A stretch of DNA of 64,000 bases from JAEUKH01 sp964447205 (GCA_964447205.1 CAYUSB010000040.1:16180-80179); one strand, 5' to 3'; shown: positions 27,254 through 36,706, counted from the stretch's first letter. Notes: a model not told the origin generated them from the sequence alone. Numbers and translations are program-made.

Positions 27254-29266
27254 TCACTTCGCGTCGAGGAGCTCGCGCAGGCGCTGGACCAGGGAGGAGG
27301 GCGTAAAGGGCTTCTGCAAGAAGGCCGCCCCCGGGCCGAGGCCCCCGTGCTGGCTGATGACCACCTCGGTGTAGCCCGACACGAAGAGAATCCGGGCTTC
27401 GGGACGCGCCGGGCTGAGCCGCTCGGCGAGCTCTCGGCCGCTCATGTTGGGCATCACCACGTCGGTGATGACCGCGTGAATGGGGCCGGGGAACGACGCG
27501 GCGATCGCGAGGGCCTCCTCGCCGTCGGCGGCGGCGAGGACCTGGTACCCAGAGGCCCGCAGGCCCCGCTCGGCCAGGGCCCGCACCTGGGGCTCGTCTT
27601 CCACCAGGAGGACGGTCTCGTTGCCGCCGACGGCGGCCGCCTTCGGCTGGGGGATGGGGGCAGGCGGCTCGGACCCGGCCCGCGGCAGGTAGACCTTGAA
27701 GGTCGCCCCCTGGCCGGGCTCGCTGTAGACCCAGATGTGGCCTCCGTGCTGCTTGACGATGCCATAACAGGTGGCCAGACCCAGGCCGGTGCCCTTGACC
27801 TTGGTGGTGAAGAAAGGCTCAAACACGTGCTCTTGCACGGCGGGATCCATCCCCACCCCGGTGTCGCTCACGGCCAGAAGGACGTACTCTCCGGGGGCCA
27901 CGTCGGGCTTGGCGCGGACGTAGTCGCCGTTGAGGGTGATGTTGGCGACCTCGATGGTGAGGATCCCCCCGGAGGGCATGGCGTCGCGGGCGTTGACCGC
28001 CAGGTTGATCACGACCTGGCCGATCTGATGCGGATCGACCCGAACCCGCCACAGGTCGGGGCCGACGTGGGTGCGCAGGTCGATGTCCTCCCCGACGACC
28101 CGGCGCAGGAGGCGCTCGAGGTCGCGCAGGAGGGCCCCCGGGTCGAGGACCTGGAGCTGAAACACCTGCTTGCGCGCGAAGGCCAGGAGCTGACTGGTGA
28201 GCTGTCCGGCCCGCTCGCCCGCCCCGGCGATGGCCGTCAGGTGCTCGCGCAGGGGGTCGCCCTCCGTCAGCTTGTAGAGGGCCAGTTGGGCCTCTCCCAG
28301 GATGACCGTGAGCATGTTGTTGAAGTCGTGGGCCACGACCCCCGCCAGGCGCCCGACGGTCTCCATCTTCTGCGACTGCTGCAGTTGGGACTCGAGCCGG
28401 CGGCGGTCGGTCACGTCCATCACCGTGCCGACCATGTTGACGGGCCGACGGGCCTCGTCGAAACGAACCCGCCCTTTGGCCGTGAGCCAGCGCAGCTCGC
28501 CTCCAGGGAGGGGACGGCGAAACTCGACCTCGTAGGCCCCGTCGCTCTCGGGGTCGGCGATGGCCGCGCGCAGGGTGGCCGAGACGGCCGACCGGTCGTC
28601 CTCGTGGACGAGGGCCATGGCCGACGCGAAATCAGGGACGGGCTCCCCCGACTCCAGCCCAAACAGGCTCAGGGTGTCGGGCGTCCATTGAAACGCGTCA
28701 CGCCGGATGTCCCACTGCCAGACCCCCATGTGGGCCGCGGCCAGGGCCAGGCGCAGCCGCTCCTCGCTGGTCTGAAGGGCCTGCTCGGTGCGCCGACGGT
28801 CGGTGACGTCCACCATGATCCCACGCAGGGTGACGGGCCGGCCCTCCTCCAGCAGGACCGACACGAAGTCGCGCAGCCACACCACCCGGCCGTCCGCGGC
28901 GATCATTCGATACTCAAACTGGTGAGGAAGACCCGCCGCAGAGGCAGCGACGCAATACTGAAACGCGAACTCCACGTCGTCTGGATGGATGTGGTCTTTC
29001 CAGAACCCAGGTTCGTCCGTCCAGCGGTGGACGGGGTACCCGAGCAGCCGCTCGGCCTGACGGCTGACATAACTGAATCGAAAGGTGTTGGCGTCGGCCT
29101 CCCACACGATCCCATCGATCGAATCGACCAGGGCCTCGTAGTTGGACTGCCGTACGACCTCGCTCCGGGCCACCTGCTGGCGCAACTCGGCGAGCTCGGC
29201 CCGAAGACGCTCCATCTCGTGGTTTGGATCCGACGGGCGCGGATTTGTTGTCCCCACAGGCTCCAT
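27254..29266 (-). CDS. PAS-PAS hybrid histidine kinase with C-terminal receiver
   Basis: About 670 residues without membrane helices. A short coiled coil (MERLRAELAELRQQVARSE) precedes two PAS/PAC units (VDSIDGIVWEADANTF...FEYRMIAADGRVVWLRDF, and LALAAAHMGVWQWDIRRD...). The HisKA box is VGRLAGVVAHDFNNML, the ATPase boxes are VNLAVNARDAMP, DTGVGMDP and GTGLGLATCYGIVKQHGG, and a receiver (LLVEDEPQVRALAERG, ITDVVMPNMSG) ends the protein. I chose the ATG at 29266 because GAGG lies six bases upstream; an ATG at 29326 is possible. The gene is divergent from the pseudokinase hybrid kinase at 29409 and convergent with the receiver-cyclase, a possible output partner. Confidence 0.93.
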   Translation of the reverse strand: MEPVGTTNPRPSDPNHEMERLRAELAELRQQVARSEVVRQSNYEALVDSIDGIVWEADANTFRFSYVSRQAERLLGYPVHRWTDEPGFWKDHIHPDDVEFAFQYCVAASAAGLPHQFEYRMIAADGRVVWLRDFVSVLLEEGRPVTLRGIMVDVTDRRRTEQALQTSEERLRLALAAAHMGVWQWDIRRDAFQWTPDTLSLFGLESGEPVPDFASAMALVHEDDRSAVSATLRAAIADPESDGAYEVEFRRPLPGGELRWLTAKGRVRFDEARRPVNMVGTVMDVTDRRRLESQLQQSQKMETVGRLAGVVAHDFNNMLTVILGEAQLALYKLTEGDPLREHLTAIAGAGERAGQLTSQLLAFARKQVFQLQVLDPGALLRDLERLLRRVVGEDIDLRTHVGPDLWRVRVDPHQIGQVVINLAVNARDAMPSGGILTIEVANITLNGDYVRAKPDVAPGEYVLLAVSDTGVGMDPAVQEHVFEPFFTTKVKGTGLGLATCYGIVKQHGGHIWVYSEPGQGATFKVYLPRAGSEPPAPIPQPKAAAVGGNETVLLVEDEPQVRALAERGLRASGYQVLAAADGEEALAIAASFPGPIHAVITDVVMPNMSGRELAERLSPARPEARILFVSGYTEVVISQHGGLGPGAAFLQKPFTPSSLVQRLRELLDAK

Positions 29267-29408
29267 CCTTGGCCTCGACTCCGAAAAGGCCCGGGTATTC
29301 GACCACACTTCCCCTGCGGCGTCCATCCTCGATCGGTGCGGCGGCGGGCCCCGGAGGGGCGCCCGCTTGCCGTAGGGGGGCTCCGGGGTCTAGGGTATCC
29401 CTCGCCTG

Positions 29409-32400
29409 ATGAACCCGATGGTTGCCGCGATGCATACGAACGGTGGCCGGACGCCAACCCCTCCGATGCCCATCGGCCCCTTCTTGGAGTCTGCCATCGA
29501 AGCTACGGCCTCAATCGCCTTGTTTCACGCACAGAAGTATGTTCACGGCCACGTTGGGCCACGCACCCTTTTCTGGGACGATCAGACGGGCCATGTCAGC
29601 CTCAATCCCGTAGGAGCATCCACCGACACCGAAGCCGATCAATGGATCTACCTTTCCCCTGAGCAGACGGGGCGTCTCGATCGGCCTGTCGATGCCCGGA
29701 GCGATCTCTACGCCTTGGGGATTCTGCTCTACCAGCGGCTGGTCGGGGCCCTGCCCTTTGTGGCCAACGACGCGTTGGGCTGGACCCACTGCCACCTGGC
29801 CCGGTCGCCGAAGCCTCCTGCCGCGGTGGTCCCGGGGGTGCCTGAGCCTGTGGCCGACCTTGTGTTGAAGCTCCTGGCCAAGGAGCCCAACGACCGGTAC
29901 CAGACCGCCCTCGGTCTGCTGGCCGACCTCCAACACTGCCGGGCCGACTGGGAGGCCCACGGGGCGGTCAGCCCCTTCGTCCTGGGGGCCCACGACCAGC
30001 CCGATCGCCTGGAGATCCCACAGCGGCTCTACGGCCGCGAGGCCGAGGAGGCCGTGCTGCGTGGGGCCCTCGACCGGGTGCGCCTGGGGGGACGCTCGCG
30101 GCTCGTGCTCCTGTCGGGGGGGCCCGGGGTCGGCAAGTCGGCCCTCGCCCTCGGGCTCGCGCGGGCCGCCCTCGATCGCGGGGGCCTGCTGGTGATGGGC
30201 AAGTTCGACCAGGTCCTGCACGAGGTCCCCTACGCCCCGCTGCGCCAGGTGCTCGCCGAGCTGGTCCGCCACGGCCTCAGCGGCAGCGAGGCCCGCCTCG
30301 GCGACCTCCGGGCCCGCCTCCAAGCATCCCTCGGGGCCCAGGCCGGACTCATCGTCGATCTGGTCCCCGAGGCCCGGGCCCTTCTGGGCGAGGTCCCCGC
30401 CTTCGCCCCGCTGCCCCCGGCCGAGGCCCTGGCGCGGTTCTCCGGGGCCCTCGTGCGATTTGTGGCCGTGTTCGCCGACGGCCCGCCCCTCGTGCTGTTT
30501 CTCGACGACCTGCAGTGGGCCGACCCGGCCAGCCTGCGGGTCCTCGTCAACCTGGCCACCGACCGCGCCCTGCCTTCTCTGCTCCTCGTCGGGGCCTACC
30601 GCGACGAGGGCCTCGCCGCCGATCACCCCCTGCCCCAGACCCTGGCCGAGCTGCGCGGGTCCGGGGTCCCCCTCGACACCCTCGCCCTCGGCCCCCTCGA
30701 TCTCGAACCCTTGCAACAGCTCGTGGCGGACGTCCTGCACCTGCCGCCCGAGACCTGCGCCCCCCTCGCCCGGCTCCTGCGCACCAAGACCCAGGGAAAC
30801 CCCTTCTTCTTCACCCAGGTCCTGGCCGCCTTGCCCGAGACCGGGCTCCTGTCGCGCGACCCGGTCACCCGGGCCTGGACGTGGCAGCCCCAGAGCGTCG
30901 AAGCCGAGGCCCCGGGCGACAACGTCCAGGACATGCTGGCCGAGCGGCTCCGTCGATGCCACGAAGAGACCCGGGCCGTGCTGTGCCTGGCCGCCTGCCT
31001 CGGCGACCGGATCGACGCCCGGGTCCTGGCCGCGGCGACCGAGCGCCCCCTCGACGGGGTCACCGACCTCCTGGCCGAGGCCGTACACGCGGGCCTCGTG
31101 CTCCGCGTGGGCGACGGGCTACGTTTTCCCCACGACCGCGTCCGCCAGGCCGCCTACGGCTTGATCTCCGAGGCCCGACGGGCCCACACCCACCTCAAGC
31201 TCGGGCGGGTCCTATGGAGGCTGGCGCCCGACGCAGCGCTCGACGATCAGCTCTTCGCCATCCTCGGCCAGATCCAACGAGGCCGGACGGCCCTGGTCGA
31301 CCCCGCCGAGCAGGCGGAGGTGGCCGCCCTGCACCTTCAAGCGATTCGTAAGGCCCGCAGCTCCGGGGCCAACCAGATGGCCGCCGAGGTGGCCGCCCAG
31401 GGCCTGGAGATCCTCGGCCCCGCGGGGTGCTCGCGACATCCCGCCCTGTGTTACGCGCTCTCGTTGGAGGCGTCCGAGCTCGCCCTGGCCGCCGGGGCCC
31501 TGGAGGCGGCCGAGCGGCACCTGTCCACGGCCCGCGACCACGCCCGCACCCGCCCCGAGGGGGCCGGGGTGGCCCGCATCGCCGTGGCCCTGGCCACCAC
31601 CCGGGGCGACATGCCGGGGGCCCTCCAGGAGGCCGCCGCGGGGCTGCGACCCTACGGGCTGACCCTGGGGCTGCACCCGACCCTCGCGGAGGTCGAGGCC
31701 GCCGAGGAGCAGGTGTGGCGGCGGTTGGGAGACCGGTCGATCGAGTCCCTGGCCGACCTCCCCCCCCTGGACGACCCCGATCTGGAGGGGGCCCAGACCC
31801 TGCTCATCGGGATGCTCCCGAGCGCGTATTTCGTCGACCTTCACCTGCACCGCCTCGTGGCCTCCGCGAGCGTGGCCATGACCCTGGAGCACGGGGTGAG
31901 CCTCACCTCGCCCATGGGCCTCGCGGCCTTCGGGTTGGAACAGGCCATCGCCCGGCGGTATGTCCTGGCCGACCGTCTCGGGCACGTGGCCCTGAGCCTC
32001 CTCGCCCGGCCCGGGTCGGAGGCCGTCCGGGCCAAGGTCCTCAACCTCCTCGGGGCCGTCATCGCCGTCTGGACCCGCGGCCCCACTACGGCGATCGAGA
32101 TCCTGCGCCAGGGGGTCCAGGCCGGGGCCGACAGCGGCGATGTGCTCTTCGCGTGCCTGTGCAGCTGCCAGGTGAGCCTCCTCACCTTCTGCACCGGACA
32201 GCCCCTGGGCCTCGTCGACGCCGAGGTTGGGGCCACCCTGAGCTTCCTGCGGGCGGCCCGGTTTGAGGCCCTGGCCGACGTGATCCAGGTGTGTCACCAG
32301 GTCTCCCGCTGCCTCCAGGGCGAGACCGACGGCCCGACCAGCCTCAGCGATCCCGACTTCGACGAGGCTGCGTACGTCGCCCGGCTCGGGTCGCACCCCC

Positions 32401-34736
32401 TGCCGCTGGCGGCCACCTGGTTCCACGCCCAGAAGCTGCTCGTGCAGGTCCTGGCGGGCGACCCGAGGGCCCTCGAGTCCGAGGCCGCCCTCGGGCCGAT
32501 CCTCGTCTTCACGCGGGGCCAGCAGGCCGAGGTCGACGCCACCTACCTCGGGGCCCTGGCCCGGACGGCCGCCTGGCCCGACGCCGACCCGGCCACCCGG
32601 GCCCGATGGCGGACCGAGCTCGACGCCGCCGCCGCACGGATGAGGGTCTGGGCAGAGTCCTGCCCCGAGCGGTTCGGGCCCCTGGAGGGCCTCGTCCTGG
32701 GCGAGATCGACCGCGTCGAGGGTCGGCTGCCCGAGGCCTTGCAGCGCTTCGAAGAGGCCGCCCGTACGGCCCGCGACCACGACGACCTGCTCACCCAGGG
32801 CCTCGCCTACGAGCGGGCCGCCTGGTCGTGCGACGCGCGGAGGCTGGACGCCAGCGCCGAGGTCTTCGCCCGCCAGGCCCACGCCGCCTTCGGGCACTGG
32901 GGCGCCGCGGCCGTCGTGCGGCGGCTGGAGCGACGCTGGCCGTCACTCGCCGGGGGCGGCGCACGGTCGGCCCCCCCGGGGTACGGCCTCGACGCCCTCG
33001 CGGTGGTGCAGGCCTCGCAAGCCATCTCGGGGGAGATCCTGCTGGAGCGCCTCCTCGATCGGCTCATGCATGTCGTCATGGCCGAGGGAGGAGCCCGGCG
33101 CGGGGCCCTGCTCCTGACCCTCCCCGCCGGGCTCAAGGTGGTGGCCCTGGCCGAGGTCGAGGGGCAGGAGGTGCGGGTGCACCTCCCCGCCGAGCCCATG
33201 GCCCTCGGGCCCGACATCCTGCCAGAGTCCCTGGTTCACTATGTTCGCCGGACCCGCGAGTCGTTGATCGTACCCGACGCGTCCAACCACGGCCCCTTCG
33301 TGTCCGACTCGTACGTCGTGCGCCGCAAGGCCCGGTCGCTCCTCGGGGTCCCCATCGTGCGCCAGGGCGAGACCCGCGGGGTCCTCTACCTGGAGAACGA
33401 CCTCATCACCAACGCCTTCACCTCCGACCGGCTCCACGTCCTCCAGCTCCTGGCCTCCCAGGCCGCCATCTCCCTCGAAAACGCCTCCCTCTACGCCGAC
33501 CTGCGCCGCGAGGTGGCCGAGCGCGAGAAGACCGAGGCCGTCCTCCTGGCCAGCCAGGCCCAACTGGCCCAGGCCCAGAAGATGGAGGTGGTGGGTCGTC
33601 TGGCGGGCGGGATCGCCCACGATTTCAACAACCTCCTGACGGCCATCGGCGGCTACAGCCTGCTCGCCCTCAACCGCCTCGCCCCCGACCACCCCGCCCG
33701 GGCCGACCTGGAGGAGGTCCAGAAGGCCGGAGACCGGGCCGCGGCCCTGACCCGCCAGCTCCTCTTGTTCAGCCGCAAGGAAGCCCTGGCCACGCGGGCG
33801 GTCGACCTGCACGTCGTGGTCACGGGCCTGGAGAAGATGCTGCGTCGGCTCATCGGCGAAGACGTCGAGCTGGCCATCGAGAGCGAGGCCGACCTCGGAC
33901 ACGTCACGGCCGACCCGGGGCAGATCGAGCAGGTCGTCCTCAACCTGGTGGTCAACGCCCGCGACGCCATGCCCCACGGGGGCCGGCTGACCGTGGCCCT
34001 CGCGGCGGTCGAGCTCGGACCCGACGAGGCCGAGGGGCACCTCGGGGCCCACCCCGGCCCCTACCTCCGGCTGACGGTGCGCGACACGGGGACGGGCATG
34101 GACGCCCCCACCCAGGCCCGGCTCTTCGAGCCCTTCTTCACCACCAAGGAGCCCGGGAAGGGCACGGGCCTGGGGCTTTCGACCGTGTACGGGGTGGTCA
34201 AACAGACGGGGGGCTTCGTCGCCGTGCAGAGCGCCCCGGGGCAGGGGTCGAGCTTCTCGGTCTATCTGCCCCGCAGCGAAGACCCCGCCGCCGCCGCCGC
34301 GGCCAAGACCCTGTCGGCCCAGGGCTCCGAAGGGACCGAGACCGTGCTCCTGGTCGAGGACGACGAGTCGGTGCGGTTTCTGGCCCGCGAGGTCCTGGTG
34401 GCCAAGGGGTACACCGTCCTGGTGGCCGCCGACGGCGAGGCGGCCCTGCGCCTGCACGCCCAGTACGCGGGACGGATCGACCTGCTCATCACCGACGTGG
34501 TCATGCCCAAGCTCAGCGGGCCCGAGCTGGCCCGGAGGCTACGGCGGCTGGCTCCGGGGACGCGGGTTCTGTTTCTCTCGGGGTACACGGCCGAGGCCAT
34601 GGCCCACCATGGCCTCCTCGACGACGGGGTGGCCGTGGTGAGCAAACCCTTCTCGCCCGACGGGCTGACCAGCCGGGTGCGGGCCGTGCTCGACCGCCGC
34701 AGCAACAGCGCCCCGCCCGACGGAGCCCCCAAGTGA
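29409..34736 (+). CDS. Pseudokinase-AAA ATPase-GAF-histidine kinase-receiver fusion
   Basis: A 1775-residue paralogue of the protein at 10119-15530 with a decayed kinase. The N-lobe (glycine loop and ATP lysine) is missing, the catalytic loop reads YVHGHVGPRTLFWDD (44-58) without the catalytic Asp, and DFG is absent. SPEQTGRLDRPVDARSDLY (83-101) and the rest of the C-lobe remain. The ATPase follows (Walker A SGGPGVGKSAL at 236-246, LVLFLDDLQWAD), then helical repeats, a GAF domain, a coiled coil, HisKA (VGRLAGGIAHDFNNLL), ATPase boxes (DTGTGMDAPT, GTGLGLSTVYGVVKQTGG) and a receiver (LLVEDDESV, ITDVVMPKLSG). It likely senses ligands through the ATPase/GAF part and signals by phosphotransfer only. 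Confidence 0.92.
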   Translation: MNPMVAAMHTNGGRTPTPPMPIGPFLESAIEATASIALFHAQKYVHGHVGPRTLFWDDQTGHVSLNPVGASTDTEADQWIYLSPEQTGRLDRPVDARSDLYALGILLYQRLVGALPFVANDALGWTHCHLARSPKPPAAVVPGVPEPVADLVLKLLAKEPNDRYQTALGLLADLQHCRADWEAHGAVSPFVLGAHDQPDRLEIPQRLYGREAEEAVLRGALDRVRLGGRSRLVLLSGGPGVGKSALALGLARAALDRGGLLVMGKFDQVLHEVPYAPLRQVLAELVRHGLSGSEARLGDLRARLQASLGAQAGLIVDLVPEARALLGEVPAFAPLPPAEALARFSGALVRFVAVFADGPPLVLFLDDLQWADPASLRVLVNLATDRALPSLLLVGAYRDEGLAADHPLPQTLAELRGSGVPLDTLALGPLDLEPLQQLVADVLHLPPETCAPLARLLRTKTQGNPFFFTQVLAALPETGLLSRDPVTRAWTWQPQSVEAEAPGDNVQDMLAERLRRCHEETRAVLCLAACLGDRIDARVLAAATERPLDGVTDLLAEAVHAGLVLRVGDGLRFPHDRVRQAAYGLISEARRAHTHLKLGRVLWRLAPDAALDDQLFAILGQIQRGRTALVDPAEQAEVAALHLQAIRKARSSGANQMAAEVAAQGLEILGPAGCSRHPALCYALSLEASELALAAGALEAAERHLSTARDHARTRPEGAGVARIAVALATTRGDMPGALQEAAAGLRPYGLTLGLHPTLAEVEAAEEQVWRRLGDRSIESLADLPPLDDPDLEGAQTLLIGMLPSAYFVDLHLHRLVASASVAMTLEHGVSLTSPMGLAAFGLEQAIARRYVLADRLGHVALSLLARPGSEAVRAKVLNLLGAVIAVWTRGPTTAIEILRQGVQAGADSGDVLFACLCSCQVSLLTFCTGQPLGLVDAEVGATLSFLRAARFEALADVIQVCHQVSRCLQGETDGPTSLSDPDFDEAAYVARLGSHPLPLAATWFHAQKLLVQVLAGDPRALESEAALGPILVFTRGQQAEVDATYLGALARTAAWPDADPATRARWRTELDAAAARMRVWAESCPERFGPLEGLVLGEIDRVEGRLPEALQRFEEAARTARDHDDLLTQGLAYERAAWSCDARRLDASAEVFARQAHAAFGHWGAAAVVRRLERRWPSLAGGGARSAPPGYGLDALAVVQASQAISGEILLERLLDRLMHVVMAEGGARRGALLLTLPAGLKVVALAEVEGQEVRVHLPAEPMALGPDILPESLVHYVRRTRESLIVPDASNHGPFVSDSYVVRRKARSLLGVPIVRQGETRGVLYLENDLITNAFTSDRLHVLQLLASQAAISLENASLYADLRREVAEREKTEAVLLASQAQLAQAQKMEVVGRLAGGIAHDFNNLLTAIGGYSLLALNRLAPDHPARADLEEVQKAGDRAAALTRQLLLFSRKEALATRAVDLHVVVTGLEKMLRRLIGEDVELAIESEADLGHVTADPGQIEQVVLNLVVNARDAMPHGGRLTVALAAVELGPDEAEGHLGAHPGPYLRLTVRDTGTGMDAPTQARLFEPFFTTKEPGKGTGLGLSTVYGVVKQTGGFVAVQSAPGQGSSFSVYLPRSEDPAAAAAAKTLSAQGSEGTETVLLVEDDESVRFLAREVLVAKGYTVLVAADGEAALRLHAQYAGRIDLLITDVVMPKLSGPELARRLRRLAPGTRVLFLSGYTAEAMAHHGLLDDGVAVVSKPFSPDGLTSRVRAVLDRRSNSAPPDGAPK

Positions 34737-35113
34737 GCCCGCCCCTGCCAGTGATCGATCGGGTGGGGATCGCCCCCGCGCGGGCGGAGGCCATTGCCGC
34801 GGCCGTAGCCGGGCATCACTCCCTCGACGCGGTCGTGCAATGGGGCCTCGCGGCGACGCCTCCGCGCTACGTGGTCGATGTGGTGGTGCAGGACGAGTAC
34901 ACCCACGACGTGGTCGTGCCCTGGGGCGACGACCTGTGGCTGGTGTACGACGCCACGTGACTGGGCGCCGTGACGGCGGTCGCCGTCTGGGACCATCGCC
35001 CCACCGCCGACGCCCTGCTCGCGGCACGGGTTGAAGCCGGGTGGAGCCCGACCCCCACGGCCCTGCGCGACGGGCCGCGGGTCCTCGGCCATGCGGCCTG
35101 CCTCAGGCGGTAG
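34733..35113 (+). CDS. Small conserved-looking protein with an in-frame TGA; candidate selenoprotein
   Basis: The frame opens at GTG 34733, overlapping the kinase stop (GTGA). It runs 75 codons to TGA at 34958-34960 and continues in the same frame for 50 codons to TAG at 35111-35113. The first part ends DEYTHDVVVPWGDDLWLVYDAT; the second begins LGAVTAVAVWDHRPTADALL and ends HAACLRR. GC3 stays near 90% after the TGA, and the two halves read as one globular domain. From memory I believe related small proteins exist that have Cys at the TGA position, but I could not check this. A hairpin just after the TGA fits a selenocysteine element. Alternatives are a nonsense mutation, or two ORFs, the second starting at GTG 34970. 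Function is unknown. Confidence 0.6.
34958..35001 (+). promoter_or_regulatory. In-frame TGA followed by a bacterial SECIS-like stem-loop
   Basis: TGA (34958-34960) is followed after 11 bases by a perfect 6-bp stem GACGGC/GCCGTC (34972-34977 with 34982-34987) closing a GGTC tetraloop. The loop begins 17 bases after the TGA. A lower stem GGGCG/CGCCC (34963-34967 with 34997-35001) can also form. Bacterial SECIS elements sit directly 3' of the UGA with a G/U-containing apical loop roughly 16-37 bases away, and the E. coli fdhF loop also contains GGUC. Hairpins are common in GC-rich DNA, so this is only suggestive. Confidence 0.5.
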
Positions 35114-35119
35114 CAGCGC

Positions 35120-35620
35120 TCAGCGCCCCGAGGCCGGACCCCCTACGTCGTCGGTGGGGTCAAAGAGGTTGATGGGGACGTGAAGGTACCGGATGCCGTT
35201 GGGGTGGGCCTTCGGCAGGACGCCCGCGTTGACGTTGACCTGAACGCTCGGCAGGAGCAGCCGCGGGGCCGCCAGGGTGGCGTCGCGGGCCTTCCGAAAG
35301 GCCACAAACTCCGCCCGAGGGGTGTCGGCCCGGAGCTGAACGTTCTCCCGGCGCGACCGGCCGATGGTGGTCTGCGAGCGCAGGGGCCGACCCTCGGGCT
35401 GGTCGTGGTGGCCCACAAACACCCGGGTGTCGTCGGGCAGGGCGTAGAGCCGGTCGTGCACGGAGGTGTACAGGTCGTCGGCGCTGCCCCGGGGGAAGTC
35501 GCAGCGGCCCGCCCCGTAGTCCTCCGTGAAGAGGGCGTCGCCGGTGAAGACCGCGTCGCCGATGAGGTAGCTCACGCACGCGGGGGTGTGCCCCGAGGTG
35601 GCCAGGGCCGCGTAGCCCCC
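35120..35620 (-). pseudogene. C-terminal fragment of a metallo-beta-lactamase-fold hydrolase
   Basis: The frame shows the C-terminal half of a glyoxalase II / persulfide-dioxygenase-like MBL protein: ATSGHTPACVSYLIGD, FTGDALFTEDYGAGRCDFP, RVFVGHHDQPEGRPLR, and a C-terminal extension. The metal-binding HxHxDH motif and the N-terminal half are absent. Upstream of about 35620 the frame has no related sequence before the neighbouring TPR-like gene. GTG at 35575 could start a 151-residue remnant, but it cannot form the dinuclear metal site. I read it as a decayed gene left by a deletion. The breakpoint should lie near 35620. Confidence 0.75.
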
Positions 35621-35761
35621 GGGTATAGGTGCAACAGGGCGGGAAACACCGCGATTGTGGCGTCGCAGCGCGGGGTCTCGCGCACAAAAGTGCCCTCTCC
35701 GTGTGGCTTCGGGGAACAGGGTGAAGCGGCGGGTGCAACGGCCGCAACAGGGGGCGTACGC

Positions 35762-36706
35762 TCAGGCTCCGACGCGGGAGGCGAGGGCCCCGACCCGGCG
35801 GTCGTCGGGGTGGCGGCTGCGCAGTCGGCGCACGACGTCGAGGGCCTCGTGCTGGTCGCCGCGTTCGACGAGGCGCGACACGAGCCCGATAAACCGATTG
35901 ATGGCCAGGTCGCGGTCGAGGCGCTGGAGCTCGAACTCCGCGATCTTGAGGTGGGCCGAGAGGTCGTCGGGGTGGGCGGCGATCCAGCGCTCGGCTTCGG
36001 CGGCGGCCTGTTCGGTGTGGCCGTACTTGATGAGGATGGCCATCTCCAGGACAAACTGGTCGACGCTCATGGGGGCCGAGAGGGCGGCCGGCTCGCGGAG
36101 AAACTGGGCCACCCGCTGCACGGCCTCCTGGCCAAACTCGGGGTCGGTGAGGGTGTCGTCGTCGACGATGATGGAGCGCTCCTCGACCCGTCGCAGGCGG
36201 GCCGGGGGCTTCGGGGGCGACTCGGGCAGGGTGAGGGCCACGTCGGTGTCGGGTTGGGCCTCGGGGCTGGCGGCGAGCTCCAGGGAGACATCGGGGCGCT
36301 CGGCGGTAGGCTCGTCCCACAGGGAGCCGTGGGCGGGCAGAGGACTGGCGTGGCGGGCCAGGGCCTGGGGCAAGGGGGACACCCGGGTCTTCTCGCTGTC
36401 GGGCACGACGAGGTCGTCGTCGGGGTCGTCGAGGGGGCGCCCGGGCGGGGGTAGGGCGCCGGTGACCTGGGCGAGTTTGACCGAGACCCCGGGCAGGGCC
36501 AGGCCGGCCACCGAGCCCGTAGACATCGGGGCGATGGTGGCCGGGACCCGCGAGGGCGAGGCGATCTTGACGTCCGTCGGGCCCTCTTCCGCGTCGGCGA
36601 GGGAGACCCCCCCGGGGGTGGCTGCGGCCCCGCCGCTGCGGGCGTGGTCGAGGAAGGCCGCGAAGACGGCCAGGACCCGAGCCTGCTCCGTGTTGGGTGT
36701 CATCAC
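35762..36706 (-). CDS. Unknown protein with C-terminal TPR-like repeats
   Basis: A 314-residue protein with no signal peptide or membrane segment. Residues 1-190 are Pro/Ala/Asp-rich and probably disordered. Residues about 195-310 look like helical repeats: FVLEMAILIKYGHTEQAAAEAERWIAAHPDDLSAHLKIAEFEL and ALDVVRRLRSRHPDDRRVGALASR. It starts three bases from the stop of the upstream calcium-repeat membrane protein, so the two are very likely cotranscribed and may work together. A scaffold or adaptor role is a guess. The decayed MBL gene lies downstream on the same strand. Confidence 0.75.
   Translation of the reverse strand: MMTPNTEQARVLAVFAAFLDHARSGGAAATPGGVSLADAEEGPTDVKIASPSRVPATIAPMSTGSVAGLALPGVSVKLAQVTGALPPPGRPLDDPDDDLVVPDSEKTRVSPLPQALARHASPLPAHGSLWDEPTAERPDVSLELAASPEAQPDTDVALTLPESPPKPPARLRRVEERSIIVDDDTLTDPEFGQEAVQRVAQFLREPAALSAPMSVDQFVLEMAILIKYGHTEQAAAEAERWIAAHPDDLSAHLKIAEFELQRLDRDLAINRFIGLVSRLVERGDQHEALDVVRRLRSRHPDDRRVGALASRVGA

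Noticed and set aside
32291..34960. An 889-residue plus-strand frame overlapping the hybrid kinase
   Set aside because: Only its last 75 codons, after the kinase stop, look like protein; the earlier part is an off-frame reading of the kinase gene. I kept only the terminal part as the TGA-containing gene.
34970..35113. A separate 47-residue ORF starting at GTG 34970
   Set aside because: It is possible by re-initiation, but its first residues continue the domain of the preceding 75 codons in the same frame, so read-through of TGA or a nonsense mutation explains it better.
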